NCBI GenBank assembly: GCA_020744425.1
Contig: JAGMUV010000016.1
Span: 124,001-188,000, forward strand
Reading direction: 5' to 3'
Length of the DNA: 64,000 nucleotides
From: Dactylonectria macrodidyma
Taxonomy: Eukaryota; Ascomycota; Sordariomycetes; Hypocreales; Nectriaceae
In this document: positions 19,287 through 29,477 of the stretch, piece by piece
Numbering within the stretch: position 1 is the first letter of the stretch
How the letters are laid out: every line of letters begins with the position of its first letter
The notes under the pieces: model-generated
Told to the model about the DNA's origin: nothing
Database searches by the model: none
Seen by the model: the letters and a program-made list of their open reading frames with translations, nothing else
Made by a program: the position numbers and the translations under genes

Positions 19287-22200
19287 ATGGCTCGATCTCA
19301 CAATGGCTCAAGTGAGGGAGAACAGTCTAGACAGGTTCCCCCGCCTACGGGCCTAACTACAATACCCAAAAAGAAACGCTTTTCTACCTCGCCACAAGAC
19401 ATCGAGCAGCTCGATAAGATGACGATGTCAGCCTGGCTTAAGGAGCCTTCAAATACTAAGGCCACAGGCTGGGGCATTCGATACGCCCATCTCCTAAGCC
19501 AGAAAGCGACTCAGGAAGTTCTTGAGACTCTGACTGTATGGGATAGCGATGTAGTCTATGCCCTTCAACACTTCATCTCAAAGTTTGCTGCCCGTGATGG
19601 CAACGCACAGGAGCTTCTCGGATTGCCCCCAGCTAAGGCTGATGATTTGGCTCATCTTGGCTGGTGGCGAAAGGCCATTGTGAAGCAGTTCGACTTCGAT
19701 CCCCCCAATGCTGAGACCAGTGTAAAGCTGATCACCGTAAGAGCCCCGACCGGCCTGACCGATGACGAGGCCGAGCCACCTGATCCTTGGGATGCCTCAA
19801 GACCCCAGAGGAAGTCATCTGGGCTCACCTCTCAGCATCGCCAGGGGAGCCGCCGTGGCTCTCCACCGCCCACTTCATCTGCAACAGACGACTCCTCAGA
19901 TGACGACGCCGAAGCCGCCCGCCGTTCCCGACGAGAACGATCTCAGGTCTCTACGATAGTAGGCACTGATGCCCACCGAAAGATCAGAAAGGAAGCCGTC
20001 GGCCTATTCGACCCGGACTTCAAGGACCCCAAGGGGACTGGCCTTGTGGTGAGCCAGAATAAGCAGATTTACACTGATGTATATCTCTTCTGCGAGCACC
20101 TCCGAGTCTTCGAGCGTTACGGCGAGGACTCCCTCCAGGAATACTACGTTTCTATGCTTGGAGGCGGTGCCCAAGGATGGTTCATGGGCGAGCTTAGCAC
20201 TGATCAGCGCAACCGGCTCCTCGATGCCCCTATCTACAAGTTCTGCAAGAAACTCATAGCTCGATTCAAGCGCCCCGACGCTGAGATCACAAAGGACCTC
20301 CATTCAGGAAGGTATACGCTTGGCCTAGCGCAAGACGATATCAGCCTCACGCAGTGGGTGCAGCGCAAGGCAGCATATGCCAAGCAGCTGGGTCTCCAAA
20401 ACGATAAGCACATCCTCCAAGCTATCTACCCACTGATCGATATCGAGATCTCCCGCCTTCTTACTATGCCCAAGGCGAAGACTAATCTGACCGACTTCAT
20501 TCGAGAATGTGAAGACCTTCGACCTACTATCACGGCCCTAATCCAACGGCGACGAGGTCGTCGCGATGACCATTTCAACAGCCGGCGAGACTATGAGCGT
20601 AGCGACCAAAAACGAGATTACGATAACAACCGTCGCAGCAACCGCGACCGCAGCCGCCGATACGAAGACCGCGACCGAGACCGTGATCGATACCGCGCGC
20701 CGCGAGACAACCACGAGAACCGAGGCACGGATGACCGCCGCAACAGACCCCGAGACAGCTATCGCGACCGTGACCGACAGGAACGCTCCGAGAAGAGGGT
20801 CACATTTGAAAAGAAATACCCGGCTATCGAAAGTGAGCCCGAGCCCGAGCCCGAGCCTCGGCGCGAACGAGCCTCGACCACATCGGACGCTGACGATGAG
20901 GACGATGCCTCTCTTTCGGATACTTCGACTTTCTCAGCACGTTCGCAGGAGGCCTACGTTGTGGCTATGAACGGCTCCATCTTCGACCTTCCTACCGACC
21001 CTGCCTTTAAGTGTGAAACCTGCCAACGCTCCTTCCCGTCAAAAATGATTTTGAAGGAGCACTGCATTGCCAACTGCTGTGTCACACCTCAGCAGGCAGC
21101 TCGAGAAAAGCTCGATTACACACCGAAGCCTTCACGTTGCAAGAGATGCAAGGAAAGCTTCCCTAGCCGGAGCCGCCTCTTCCAGCACCTTGAGACCTGT
21201 CGAGGAACTGCTGCAGCAAGACAGGCTGCCCTCACTGCAACTACAGCTGCAAGCCCTGCTCCGGGATCTCTATTAGAGCCTAAGCCTTGTGCTCCGAGCG
21301 ACGATTACACTCACCTGCGCCTTAAGGCCAAAGCCCGTGCCGAAGACGAACAGTCTGTGGAAATCTGCGGTGACTCTGGCTGCGGCCGCCCTGTAATCGA
21401 TCGAACCTGGCTTCAAAGTCTCGACCATACTATCGAGAAAAGAGACCCAACCATCATCAAAGGAGTCAGTGGCTGGAAGCGTACTGACGAATGGGCTACA
21501 TTCACCTTCTATCTTGAAGGCATCCACGCAGACGGCACCAAAGCTGGCACAGCCAAGTTTACAACAGGTGCTTGGGTTCAGGACAAGCTGGATGCTGTTG
21601 CCTTGCTTGGCAACGGCTTTCTCGATCCCTATAGATGCGACATCTTGATCACTGAGAGACGAATTCGGTGTGGTGTTCTTGATGATTTCCTTATTCCCTT
21701 TGATATCTCTCGCCCTCGCAAGCAGGTCACCCGACGCGTCAACGCCCTCAGAGCCACTGTGATACCTGCTGGGCAGACCCTAGCTGTTGCAGCTACCTGG
21801 AAGGAGCTCCCTAAGGATCGCAGCTTTGCCTTCTACGCTTCTCTCCCCTCAGCAATGCACGCTATGGTTGACCATGAAGCCCTGCCAGCTGTGGTCATCG
21901 TAAACAACACGAAGAAGGATATCAAGCTCCACCGGAAGCAGAAGATCGGGAATATCCATGAGTGCGAAGATGACAGCTACTTTGTGTCAACTTGGACCGC
22001 CGCCCTGACTGCCCTTACAGTCGCGGCTGCCCCCGCCTTGGCTGTGGTGTCAGGCCAGACAGACGAAGTTGCTGTGGGCCTTTCTAGGCCCTTACCCTCG
22101 ATCTCTGAGGAATTTTCCCTTACGGAGGGAATTGAAGCTGTTGCTTCAGGCTCTTATGAGCTCAACTGGACTCCCCAGGCGGCACCGCCTGTGGAATCGC

Positions 22201-25200
22201 TCAGCGAGGCTATCTTTGAGGACCGGCTGAACACGGAACTTCCCTGGAAGCAGCGCCGTAAGGCTGCCTCCTCTATCGCAGCCTTCCTCGCACACGATGG
22301 CGACTCCGCTTCAGCGCCTTCGTCGCCTGAGGCCCCCGATGAAGCTGCCCCCGAAGCTGCTCGAGTTCCCTATCAAACCCACGTGCGGAAGACACCGAAC
22401 CTGCCTGAGATCCTCACAGACGAAGGCATCCACATCTACGCTGAAGACCCTGCCTTTACAGCTGCGGCTATGCGTCTTGTTTCCGGATATGCTAAGCTTT
22501 GGATCGATACAGGCCTTGTCAAGGTCCCTGATGGCGAGGAACTCCAAGTCCCGCTGATCGATAACTGGCATAAGCAACGCATTTCGCAGAGACCTTATCC
22601 CAGTGGCCTCAAAGACCGCGAGTTCATCGACAAGCTATTCGACCTCCTACACAAGCAAGGCCGCCTCGAATGGGCCAAGGGACCTACGCCTTTTACTGCC
22701 CCAATCTTTGTCGTTTGGCGTACAGTCAATGGCGAACCTAAGGGTCGTCTGGTTGTCGACCTCAGAGCCCTCAACAAGATCACGATCCCTGACAACTACC
22801 CTCTGCCTCGGCAGGAAGACATCATTCAAGCCCTCCGCGGCGCCCGCTATATTACGGCTATCGATGCCTCGTCCTTCTTCTTCCAGTTCGGAGTGAAGCT
22901 CGAACACCGGGACCGCTTTACGATGACAAGCCATCGAGGCTTAGAAAGGTCAACTGTAGCTCCGATGGGCTTCCGTAACTCCCCTGCCTATGTTCAACGG
23001 TATATGGATAAGCTGCTTCGTCCCTATAAAAACTTCAGCCGCGCTTTCATTGACGATATCGTGATCTTCTCTAAGACAGCAGAAGAGCATCTCAAGCACC
23101 TAAAGACACTGTTCAGCCTCTTCCAAGCTCAAAACCTCACTATCTCTCCGAAGAAGAGTTGGATTGGCTACCCTAGTGCTCAGTTACTCGGCTTCCGCGT
23201 TGATTCCCTTGGATTGAGTACGACAGAGGAACGGATGGCCGCCTTCGCACAACTTGAGTTCCCTTACCAACTTGCAGGCCTTGAGCAATATATTGGCGCC
23301 ACTGGCTACATTAGGCACCTTATTCCTTATTATGCTCAGCTTATCGAGCCGCTGCAGAAACGGAAGGTTGCCCTGCTTGCAGAAGGTCGCAAGGAAGGCA
23401 AAGTTGTTGACGGGAATCCTAACCGTCGCAAGGCCTACACCCGCACAACTCATTACGAGCCAATACATGATGAGAAGATCGCCTTTGCCGCCCTACAGAA
23501 GGAGATATCCTCTGGCCGAATGCTGTGCCACCTCGATCCAGACAAGCAGCTCTTCTTGCAAGTCGACGGCAGCCTTGAGAGAGGTTTTGGAGCCGTCCTT
23601 TTCCACCTTCGCGATGACTATGTCTGGGAACCAGGCACACACATCCCAGCTGTAGCCGTACGCCCTATCTGCTTCCTTAGCCGGGTGCTCACAGCAGCCG
23701 AGAGTCGTTACGGCCCTACGGAACTCGAAATCGCATGCCTTGTGTGGGCTGTGAAGAGGCTGCGCACATCCCTTCAGTCTTCGAAGCTGCCTACAGTTGT
23801 GCTGACAGACCATTCCGCTTCGAAGCAGGTTGTTGAGAAAACCTCCCTCGAGACCTCGAGCACTGACCGAGCGAACCGACGACTCGTTGTTGCCTCTATC
23901 TACCTTTCTGAATACGATCTCAAGATCTTCCACTTGCCCGGCAAGAAGAACTTCATCCCTGACGCCCTGAGCCGCTTGACGGCCCCTGAGACCGACGTCA
24001 ACCCTCATCGCCTACGGCCTGATTATACCGCCCTTGATGATGTGCTGATGGTCTCTGAGGCCCTAATGGCAGACGATGTGAAGACTCGATTTCAGCAGGG
24101 CTATGTGACAGATACGAAATTCTCGAAGGTCATTGCAATGATCTTGGGCAAGGACCTTGCAGCCGCGGCCCAGCTGACCGACGAGGACGCCGTGAACGCC
24201 TTCAAGCCCGGGGTGCCTTTTGCCCTCCGAGATGGACTCCTTTACCATCAGGGCATAGACGGATACACCCGACTGTGTGTCCCACACGCCCTCAGGCAGG
24301 AGATTCTTGAGATGGCTCACGATAACCGGCATCACTTTGGGATTGAAAGGATGACAAGAGAGCTATCTAACCTGTGTATCCACAACCTCACACGTGCTAT
24401 CAAGAAGCATATTCACAACTGTCAGACCTGCTGCCTAGGGCAGACTGATAGAAAGCAACGAATTGGCAACTATCAACCTATCCGACCCCCAATGCAACCA
24501 ATGCATACAATAGCTATCGATTTTATCGTCAGCTTGCCGCCAGTTTCTTCAATTGACTCCCCGTGGGCTCTGGAGGGCTTCCCCATCTTTGATACCCTCC
24601 TCACTGTCACCTGCGCTGCTAGCAAGCGATGCCTTCTTATCCCCGGCTATTCAACCTACTCAGCAGCCAACTGGGCAACGATCTTAGCCCGGCAGCTGAT
24701 GCTATCCGACTGGGGCATGCCAAAGGTCATTATCTCAGACCGCGACTCGAAGTTCACATCCCCCTTCTGGAAGACCCTTTGGAGCCTCTTTGGGGCTAAG
24801 TTAGCGATGACTACCGCCTACCACCCGCAGGCCGATGGTCTCTCAGAAAGGCGAAATCAGACAGTTGAGATAGCCTTACGCTTCCACTATATGGAAAACC
24901 CCGATGCCAACTGGGTCCGTATTCTTCCAGCTCTTCAATGGAACCTCAACGGTGCCTACAATATCGGTACACGCACATCTGCCCATGAGTTCATCTATGG
25001 CATCAGCCTTCGAGGCCCCTTGGAAGGCCTCCAGCCAGGAGATGACGACGTCTCCGACCTGCCGTTCCTCCGCGAGGCAGTGCGAAAGGAGGCGCATTTG
25101 GCGATGGACTTCGCAGCGGCCAAGGCCAAGCGATGGTACGATGCGAAACACCGCCCCATTCAGCTCAAAGCTGGCGACAAGGTGTATCTACGCCTTCACG

Positions 25201-25646
25201 ATGGGTACCACCTGCCAGGAAAGCCCGCAAGGAAGTGGTCGCAGCAACGCACCGGCCCTTTTGAGATTAAGCGAATGGTTGGAGACCTCGCAGCCGAGCT
25301 CGAGCTACCACCCGCGTGGAAGATACATCCAGTGAGATCATGCCAGCAGCTTCAACCTGCTCACGCTGACGCCTTCCAGCCTGAGGAACCTAGCCCAGTA
25401 GAGGAAGATGACGGCCAGTATGTAGTGGAAAGGATCATGCGCAGAGAGGTCCGCCGCCTTGGTCGGAAGGCTACGCCCTTTGAGGGCTTTTGGATTAGAT
25501 GGAAAGGCTGGGGGCCTGAACACGATGCCTGGGTTCGGACTGCAGATATCGATCCTGAAGTCATTGCCGACTTCAAGACCGCTCACCCAGAGGCATTCGA
25601 AGTGGATGAAGGACCGCGACATAACTCGCAGCGGAAGATGAAATGA
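19287..25646 (+). CDS. Gypsy Gag-Pol polyprotein with chromodomain
   Basis: A single frame of 2,119 residues. A Gag capsid-type region lies at about 225-420 and an Arg/Asp-rich segment at about 420-505. Two finger-like motifs follow, CETCQRSFPSKMILKEHCIANC near 575 (C-x2-C-x12-H-x4-C) and CKRCKESFPSRSRLFQHLETC near 618 (C-x2-C-x12-H-x3-C), where most retroelements have CCHC knuckles. The protease has DSGCG near 696. RT (about 1135-1300) has AFIDDIVIF near 1255. RNase H has LQVDGSLERGFGAV near 1428. Integrase has the HH...CC zinc site near 1681-1715 and catalytic Asp in IAIDF and SDRDSKF with Glu in GLSERRN near 1744, 1817 and 1853. The chromodomain (about 2045-2100) ends FWIRWKGWGPEHDAWV. It probably guides integration to marked chromatin. 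No frameshift separates gag and pol. Confidence 0.93.
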   Translation: MARSHNGSSEGEQSRQVPPPTGLTTIPKKKRFSTSPQDIEQLDKMTMSAWLKEPSNTKATGWGIRYAHLLSQKATQEVLETLTVWDSDVVYALQHFISKFAARDGNAQELLGLPPAKADDLAHLGWWRKAIVKQFDFDPPNAETSVKLITVRAPTGLTDDEAEPPDPWDASRPQRKSSGLTSQHRQGSRRGSPPPTSSATDDSSDDDAEAARRSRRERSQVSTIVGTDAHRKIRKEAVGLFDPDFKDPKGTGLVVSQNKQIYTDVYLFCEHLRVFERYGEDSLQEYYVSMLGGGAQGWFMGELSTDQRNRLLDAPIYKFCKKLIARFKRPDAEITKDLHSGRYTLGLAQDDISLTQWVQRKAAYAKQLGLQNDKHILQAIYPLIDIEISRLLTMPKAKTNLTDFIRECEDLRPTITALIQRRRGRRDDHFNSRRDYERSDQKRDYDNNRRSNRDRSRRYEDRDRDRDRYRAPRDNHENRGTDDRRNRPRDSYRDRDRQERSEKRVTFEKKYPAIESEPEPEPEPRRERASTTSDADDEDDASLSDTSTFSARSQEAYVVAMNGSIFDLPTDPAFKCETCQRSFPSKMILKEHCIANCCVTPQQAAREKLDYTPKPSRCKRCKESFPSRSRLFQHLETCRGTAAARQAALTATTAASPAPGSLLEPKPCAPSDDYTHLRLKAKARAEDEQSVEICGDSGCGRPVIDRTWLQSLDHTIEKRDPTIIKGVSGWKRTDEWATFTFYLEGIHADGTKAGTAKFTTGAWVQDKLDAVALLGNGFLDPYRCDILITERRIRCGVLDDFLIPFDISRPRKQVTRRVNALRATVIPAGQTLAVAATWKELPKDRSFAFYASLPSAMHAMVDHEALPAVVIVNNTKKDIKLHRKQKIGNIHECEDDSYFVSTWTAALTALTVAAAPALAVVSGQTDEVAVGLSRPLPSISEEFSLTEGIEAVASGSYELNWTPQAAPPVESLSEAIFEDRLNTELPWKQRRKAASSIAAFLAHDGDSASAPSSPEAPDEAAPEAARVPYQTHVRKTPNLPEILTDEGIHIYAEDPAFTAAAMRLVSGYAKLWIDTGLVKVPDGEELQVPLIDNWHKQRISQRPYPSGLKDREFIDKLFDLLHKQGRLEWAKGPTPFTAPIFVVWRTVNGEPKGRLVVDLRALNKITIPDNYPLPRQEDIIQALRGARYITAIDASSFFFQFGVKLEHRDRFTMTSHRGLERSTVAPMGFRNSPAYVQRYMDKLLRPYKNFSRAFIDDIVIFSKTAEEHLKHLKTLFSLFQAQNLTISPKKSWIGYPSAQLLGFRVDSLGLSTTEERMAAFAQLEFPYQLAGLEQYIGATGYIRHLIPYYAQLIEPLQKRKVALLAEGRKEGKVVDGNPNRRKAYTRTTHYEPIHDEKIAFAALQKEISSGRMLCHLDPDKQLFLQVDGSLERGFGAVLFHLRDDYVWEPGTHIPAVAVRPICFLSRVLTAAESRYGPTELEIACLVWAVKRLRTSLQSSKLPTVVLTDHSASKQVVEKTSLETSSTDRANRRLVVASIYLSEYDLKIFHLPGKKNFIPDALSRLTAPETDVNPHRLRPDYTALDDVLMVSEALMADDVKTRFQQGYVTDTKFSKVIAMILGKDLAAAAQLTDEDAVNAFKPGVPFALRDGLLYHQGIDGYTRLCVPHALRQEILEMAHDNRHHFGIERMTRELSNLCIHNLTRAIKKHIHNCQTCCLGQTDRKQRIGNYQPIRPPMQPMHTIAIDFIVSLPPVSSIDSPWALEGFPIFDTLLTVTCAASKRCLLIPGYSTYSAANWATILARQLMLSDWGMPKVIISDRDSKFTSPFWKTLWSLFGAKLAMTTAYHPQADGLSERRNQTVEIALRFHYMENPDANWVRILPALQWNLNGAYNIGTRTSAHEFIYGISLRGPLEGLQPGDDDVSDLPFLREAVRKEAHLAMDFAAAKAKRWYDAKHRPIQLKAGDKVYLRLHDGYHLPGKPARKWSQQRTGPFEIKRMVGDLAAELELPPAWKIHPVRSCQQLQPAHADAFQPEEPSPVEEDDGQYVVERIMRREVRRLGRKATPFEGFWIRWKGWGPEHDAWVRTADIDPEVIADFKTAHPEAFEVDEGPRHNSQRKMK

Positions 25647-25791
25647 ACGCCCTGATGGGCCTGGTATAATGACTGTGTGATGGAAAGATCAGGAAGCAAG
25701 GATGGATTCGATTCGAACGGACTGACGGCAAGGAAAGCATCTTCCTAAGGCTCACTGAGGGCAGTGATGACTTCCTTTAAAGCCCGGGATA

Positions 25792-25967
25792 TGATACGTG
25801 AAGAACCAGTCTTGGGCCTGGTGCTTCAGACTGGCATTATATGTAACATCACGTGAGAAAGGAGACCTTATGCTCCCGTCCTCAACTGTAGTCTTAGCTC
25901 GTCATCCATCTTTCTACATCTACATGACAACCTCACTTTATGTGACCTCCGCGATATATTCGCATCA
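25792..25967 (+). repeat. Gypsy 3' LTR
   Basis: A 176-bp LTR, apparently identical to 18733-18908. The preceding 145 bp after the stop codon hold no gene. Confidence 0.93.
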
Positions 25968-26584
25968 GATATGGGCTTGAAAGATGGTATTTGCAAGCGT
26001 TGCATTGCCAGGGACAAGAACCAAAGGAGGATGAGCCTTGGTTTTTTTCAGCCGAAAATCACTTAGATTTTGGCTTAATCCCTGCGTTCCTCCCCCAATT
26101 GACAATAGTAGAAGAGATGCTAATTGCTCCAGTTCATGTGTTCGTGAACGTCATGCAGGTTCGAGGCCAGCAATATAAATATCGTGGCCATATTGTGCAC
26201 TTTCTCCGCGATGTTGGCAGAGTGTATCGCCAACTTCCCCTTTTACCCCCTGAATTAGATGTTATCCTGCTACGCCCTCCTAATGCAAGCGAACAAGCTC
26301 ACCTTAACCGCCAATTCAGACGCCAGTTCCGCGTACGCCGTCGTTGTCTCCAGGAGTGGCTGGATTTCCTGTCTCGTAACCACCCAGGCTACCGAGATAT
26401 TACTGTCTGCCAGAAGCGGATGTCAGTGCTGCCCGAAGATGGCGATGTACTTGATCAGGTTGCTACTGTGGAAGTCACCGATCCTCTGTCAGCTAATTTG
26501 GGTGACATCGAGAATGACGACGTTGAGCCAGGTGAGGTTCACCAGTCTGCAGTGCCAGATCTACTACCAGAGGATACAGAGATG

Positions 26585-26636
26585 GAAGCATTGCATTCGC
26601 ACGTTCTTGACGAAGAACGTGCGAATGCAATGCTTC
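26585..26636. repeat. Perfect 24-bp inverted repeat with a 4-base loop, inside coding sequence
   Basis: Bases 26585-26608 are the exact complement of 26613-26636, with GACG between. It lies in the last part of the Helitron-type frame and encodes an Ala/Glu/His-rich stretch. It would form a very stable hairpin as RNA or a cruciform as DNA. Confidence 0.9.
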
Positions 26637-26668
26637 GACCAGGACCGGCGCAAGCAACAGCAACTTGA

Positions 26669-27109
26669 CCGGCCACTATTCCAACCTGTTTTTTCTTGAT
26701 GACGTCGCTATAGTACACAGAGAGTGCGAAAAAATGTCACGCATAGAGATACATCCTTCGGACTGTATTACACCCTCCCCACCGCCGGTGAGGGTGTCAG
26801 CATATTTTACAGTAGTAGTAGTAGAGGTAGGGGGCTGCACTCTGTCATTCCTTCGAACTGCCAAACTTGCTTCTTTTTTCGGTCTTTCTAATCAAATATG
26901 GGTTTACATAGAACTGTTGGTTGATTCAATTGCATGGGGGACAAGGGAGAAGACACGGCCACAAGACTGCATGCCTATGAAAGATGGTCAATTTAGAATT
27001 AGGGTCACAATCTGTCCATTGCTACAAGTCATTTTCCTTCGCGTGCTCGTTCAACATACTCACCTATGTCGTTTCTTACTGATTATGGTTAGCTTGTAAT
27101 GTCCCTTAC
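26669..27109. other. Intergenic stretch between the Helitron-type fragment and the HET gene
   Basis: No gene is seen. There is a small inverted repeat (ACACCCTC...GAGGGTGT near 26768) and a short GTA repeat near 26812. It probably holds the 3' end of the HET transcript. Confidence 0.4.
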
Positions 27110-29167
27110 TCAAACAAGTAAAAAGTCGTCAGGATTCTTTTCCCACTGCCCATGAGGATGCGGACTCTTCGAAGGGTCCTTCTCCGTTTTCCCAAACACC
27201 TCCCTGGGAGACCCGCCAAACATCCATCCGTCGAGATAGCATTGAGAGATGGCCTGGTATTCATCTTCATTCTCCCCTACCTTTCTCAAAACGATGGGTG
27301 CCTTTGACCCATGCAGGATAGCCACGGCATCTCCCTCCTTAGCAGCTTTGCCAACTAACCCCAGCTGGAGATGCTCGGTGAAAAATATGTTCTTGTGCTG
27401 TGAAATTAGCACTAGATCTTCCAATCGCTCGTATTCTGATACCAGCCGCTTCTGTTCGTCCGTCAAGCCGGCACGATCTTGGCGCCACTGCCTGATATCG
27501 TCTCCCCTCTTCATGGCGTTCACTACTTTGTCAACTCTTGGAACACGTTCGGATCCAAGTGCTCCATCCGCTACCAAGGTCCGCATCAAGTCCCTTTCCA
27601 TGTTACTCTTTTTCATGTCCATGTAAGATCCTAGACGTTTCCGGACCTCAGGCTTGTACAGGTGTCCCTTAACATCCTGTAAAATGCAATCCCAACTGAG
27701 GAAAGACGAGACAGTGCGTCCTTTCAAGGGATTTGTGGCTGAGAATAGACGATACACTGTCTTGATTGTGTCGATAATCTTTCCCCTCACTCGTAATTTG
27801 CGTGGGTTCTCGGCCTGGCGCCATTCATGGGCGATGCTTCGGCTGGCATTGAAGTGGGAGAGTGGTGTAGCGATTGGACGGCCGTACGGAAAGCAGTTTG
27901 ACCAGTCTGGGACCCAAGATGGCCGACTTCCAGAGACATCACCCTCGCCAGATAAAGCAGCAAACAAGTCAAGACTTCCAGATACTTCGATGATCCGCTG
28001 CGCTGCCATTCTCCAAACGTCCGGCACTGGATCCTGGTAGGCAGACCCACTCGAAATCATCTTCTCGTCTTGTTGGAACGCAAGAAACGCAAAGATTCGG
28101 TCCCTTTGGTCGCCACACTCCACCCTTCTCAATACCTGAAGCAGTTTGCAGAGGAAACTCTTGTCATTTGGTCGAGATAGAGATTCTCGTCGAGTGCCTT
28201 CAATGAGCTTTATCATCTCATAGCCCGGAGTCGAGGTCGAAAGGTTGCCCATCCAATTTTCTTGGTGGAGGCCTAGTTCAACCTGCGCTCGGTGTATCGC
28301 GTCACAGACATTCTCCAGGTCGTCAAAATTCATCTCGGCACTTCCAAACTGGACACAAAGCCGCTTGGAAAGACTGGCTTCCTGGAACACCCACGCTCTC
28401 TGAAACCATGGGCGACATAAAAGCTCGTACACGGCCCTTAGTCTTCTCATCTTGACGTTTTCGAAGAAATAAGTAGGACGGAAATCGATCAGCCTCGTCA
28501 CAGCTCCCGCAACATCCGCTATTTGAGAAGTCGATGCGAGACCTTTGACCAAATCGAGCAGATGATTCGAGTCAGCTTCATAGAGTGTCTCGATAGAATT
28601 GCTGGTAAGCCGCGTGACGTCCTCTCCCAAGTAGATAATCGTACGGGTTGCAGATTTGTAAATGCTCCCCATCAGCTGCACTTGGGATCCCCTTTCCTCA
28701 ATGTTCTCCTGGTCAATGCAAAGTTGGTCTATCCAGAGAAGCCGTGGAGTAGATGGCAGCCTTAGCCGACGCAAGGCCATCAGTAGTTGCGGTGTAGCAA
28801 GGAGTGCCTTCTCTGCCTCTTTGCCATCAGCGTCTGTCCCGAGAATCGATACAGGCAGATGCCGATCCATCTGGCCCCAGGTGTATGACAGTGCCTCATA
28901 TTCCGGCGCTTCTGGAAGCCGATGAACTTCTATTTTACATTCAATCGGTTCTTTGCTTTGCTCGGGACCCGACGGCCCTTCGGCTGGTAGAAGTAAGATG
29001 AGTCGGATCTGAGAATCGGCATCAATTTGGGGATGCTTGAAGAGGTGAATCGCATCATCAGAGAGAACAGTTGGCAAGTATGTCGTCGGAGCGGCTGACT
29101 GGGTCGCCTGGAAGTATTCGGGTATTGTGTATTTCGTGTAAACCCCATATAAGTCTTGATCCGCCAT
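27110..29167 (-). CDS. HET-domain (heterokaryon incompatibility) protein
   Basis: A 685-residue uninterrupted frame. The HET domain lies near the N-terminus, with YEALSYTWG near residue 90 and LLWIDQLCIDQENIEERGSQ near 150, followed by MGSIYKSATRTIIYLG. HET proteins of filamentous ascomycetes act in non-self recognition after hyphal fusion and can trigger cell death; many are of unknown specificity. The C-terminal 400 residues lack repeats such as WD40 or ankyrin. A late stretch, GDAVAILHGSKAPIVLRKVG, matches the usual C-terminal form of this family. I chose ATG at 29167 (MADQDLYGVY); an in-frame ATG at 29290 would add 41 residues that look unlike the family. It is one of the few host-type genes here and lies between transposons. 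Confidence 0.85.
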   Translation of the reverse strand: MADQDLYGVYTKYTIPEYFQATQSAAPTTYLPTVLSDDAIHLFKHPQIDADSQIRLILLLPAEGPSGPEQSKEPIECKIEVHRLPEAPEYEALSYTWGQMDRHLPVSILGTDADGKEAEKALLATPQLLMALRRLRLPSTPRLLWIDQLCIDQENIEERGSQVQLMGSIYKSATRTIIYLGEDVTRLTSNSIETLYEADSNHLLDLVKGLASTSQIADVAGAVTRLIDFRPTYFFENVKMRRLRAVYELLCRPWFQRAWVFQEASLSKRLCVQFGSAEMNFDDLENVCDAIHRAQVELGLHQENWMGNLSTSTPGYEMIKLIEGTRRESLSRPNDKSFLCKLLQVLRRVECGDQRDRIFAFLAFQQDEKMISSGSAYQDPVPDVWRMAAQRIIEVSGSLDLFAALSGEGDVSGSRPSWVPDWSNCFPYGRPIATPLSHFNASRSIAHEWRQAENPRKLRVRGKIIDTIKTVYRLFSATNPLKGRTVSSFLSWDCILQDVKGHLYKPEVRKRLGSYMDMKKSNMERDLMRTLVADGALGSERVPRVDKVVNAMKRGDDIRQWRQDRAGLTDEQKRLVSEYERLEDLVLISQHKNIFFTEHLQLGLVGKAAKEGDAVAILHGSKAPIVLRKVGENEDEYQAISQCYLDGWMFGGSPREVFGKTEKDPSKSPHPHGQWEKNPDDFLLV

Positions 29168-29477
29168 ATTGGATAATTGACTGAAAGGTGAAGGTGGATA
29201 CTCGAATCCAGAAATCAATGAAAACAGTCCCGCTCTGCTTTTGATTGAGGGGGCGAGGAAATAAAGTGACGTCATTATTACAACGAGCACCAGAAGTGAT
29301 CTAATTGCGCCACGCGCGTTGCTAGTTCCAGGCCTCCATGGGAAGAAAGACAGTATGTATGTATGTATATGGGAAGAAAGACTGCTTATCGGCGCCGTCT
29401 AGGCGCACAGGTCCGTACAGTCACAGGCCCGTACATTAGTCAGCAACACCCACTGTAATATTTCTGCTTTACCACTG

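Larger units (their letters stand above)
18733..25967 (+). mobile_element. Intact chromodomain Gypsy retrotransposon
   Basis: This 7,235-bp element has two 176-bp LTRs (18733-18908 and 25792-25967) that look identical. GATAT is duplicated at 18728-18732 and 25968-25972. It encodes one continuous Gag-Pol frame of 2,119 codons with RT before integrase and a C-terminal chromodomain, which places it in the chromovirus branch of Gypsy. Two bases after the 5' LTR, TGGTAGC resembles the start of a primer site for the 3' end of initiator tRNA, though the match is short. It is inserted in the Helitron-type gene. The open frame and equal LTRs point to a very recent insertion. Confidence 0.95.
18068..26668 (+). 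pseudogene. Helitron-type N-terminal gene fragment, split by Gypsy
   Basis: The two pieces are 18068-18732 and 25973-26668. The first has a CRNCKQAKP...CLDCRNRQ Cys motif and ends DRMEHCARCQETWFD, which joins across the Gypsy to GICKRCIARD. The second has ENHLDFGLIP and LTIVEEMLIAPVHVFVNV followed by GQQYKYRGHIVHF, the hallmark of the region upstream of the Rep domain in fungal Helitrons (DUF6570-like). After the Gypsy is disregarded, the frame still breaks at a T7 run (26042-26048); one base more would keep it open. No Rep nuclease or helicase follows before the stop at 26668. The gene is therefore broken and 3'-truncated, or is a stand-alone Helitron accessory gene. The start is the first ATG after the solo LTR. 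Confidence 0.65.
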
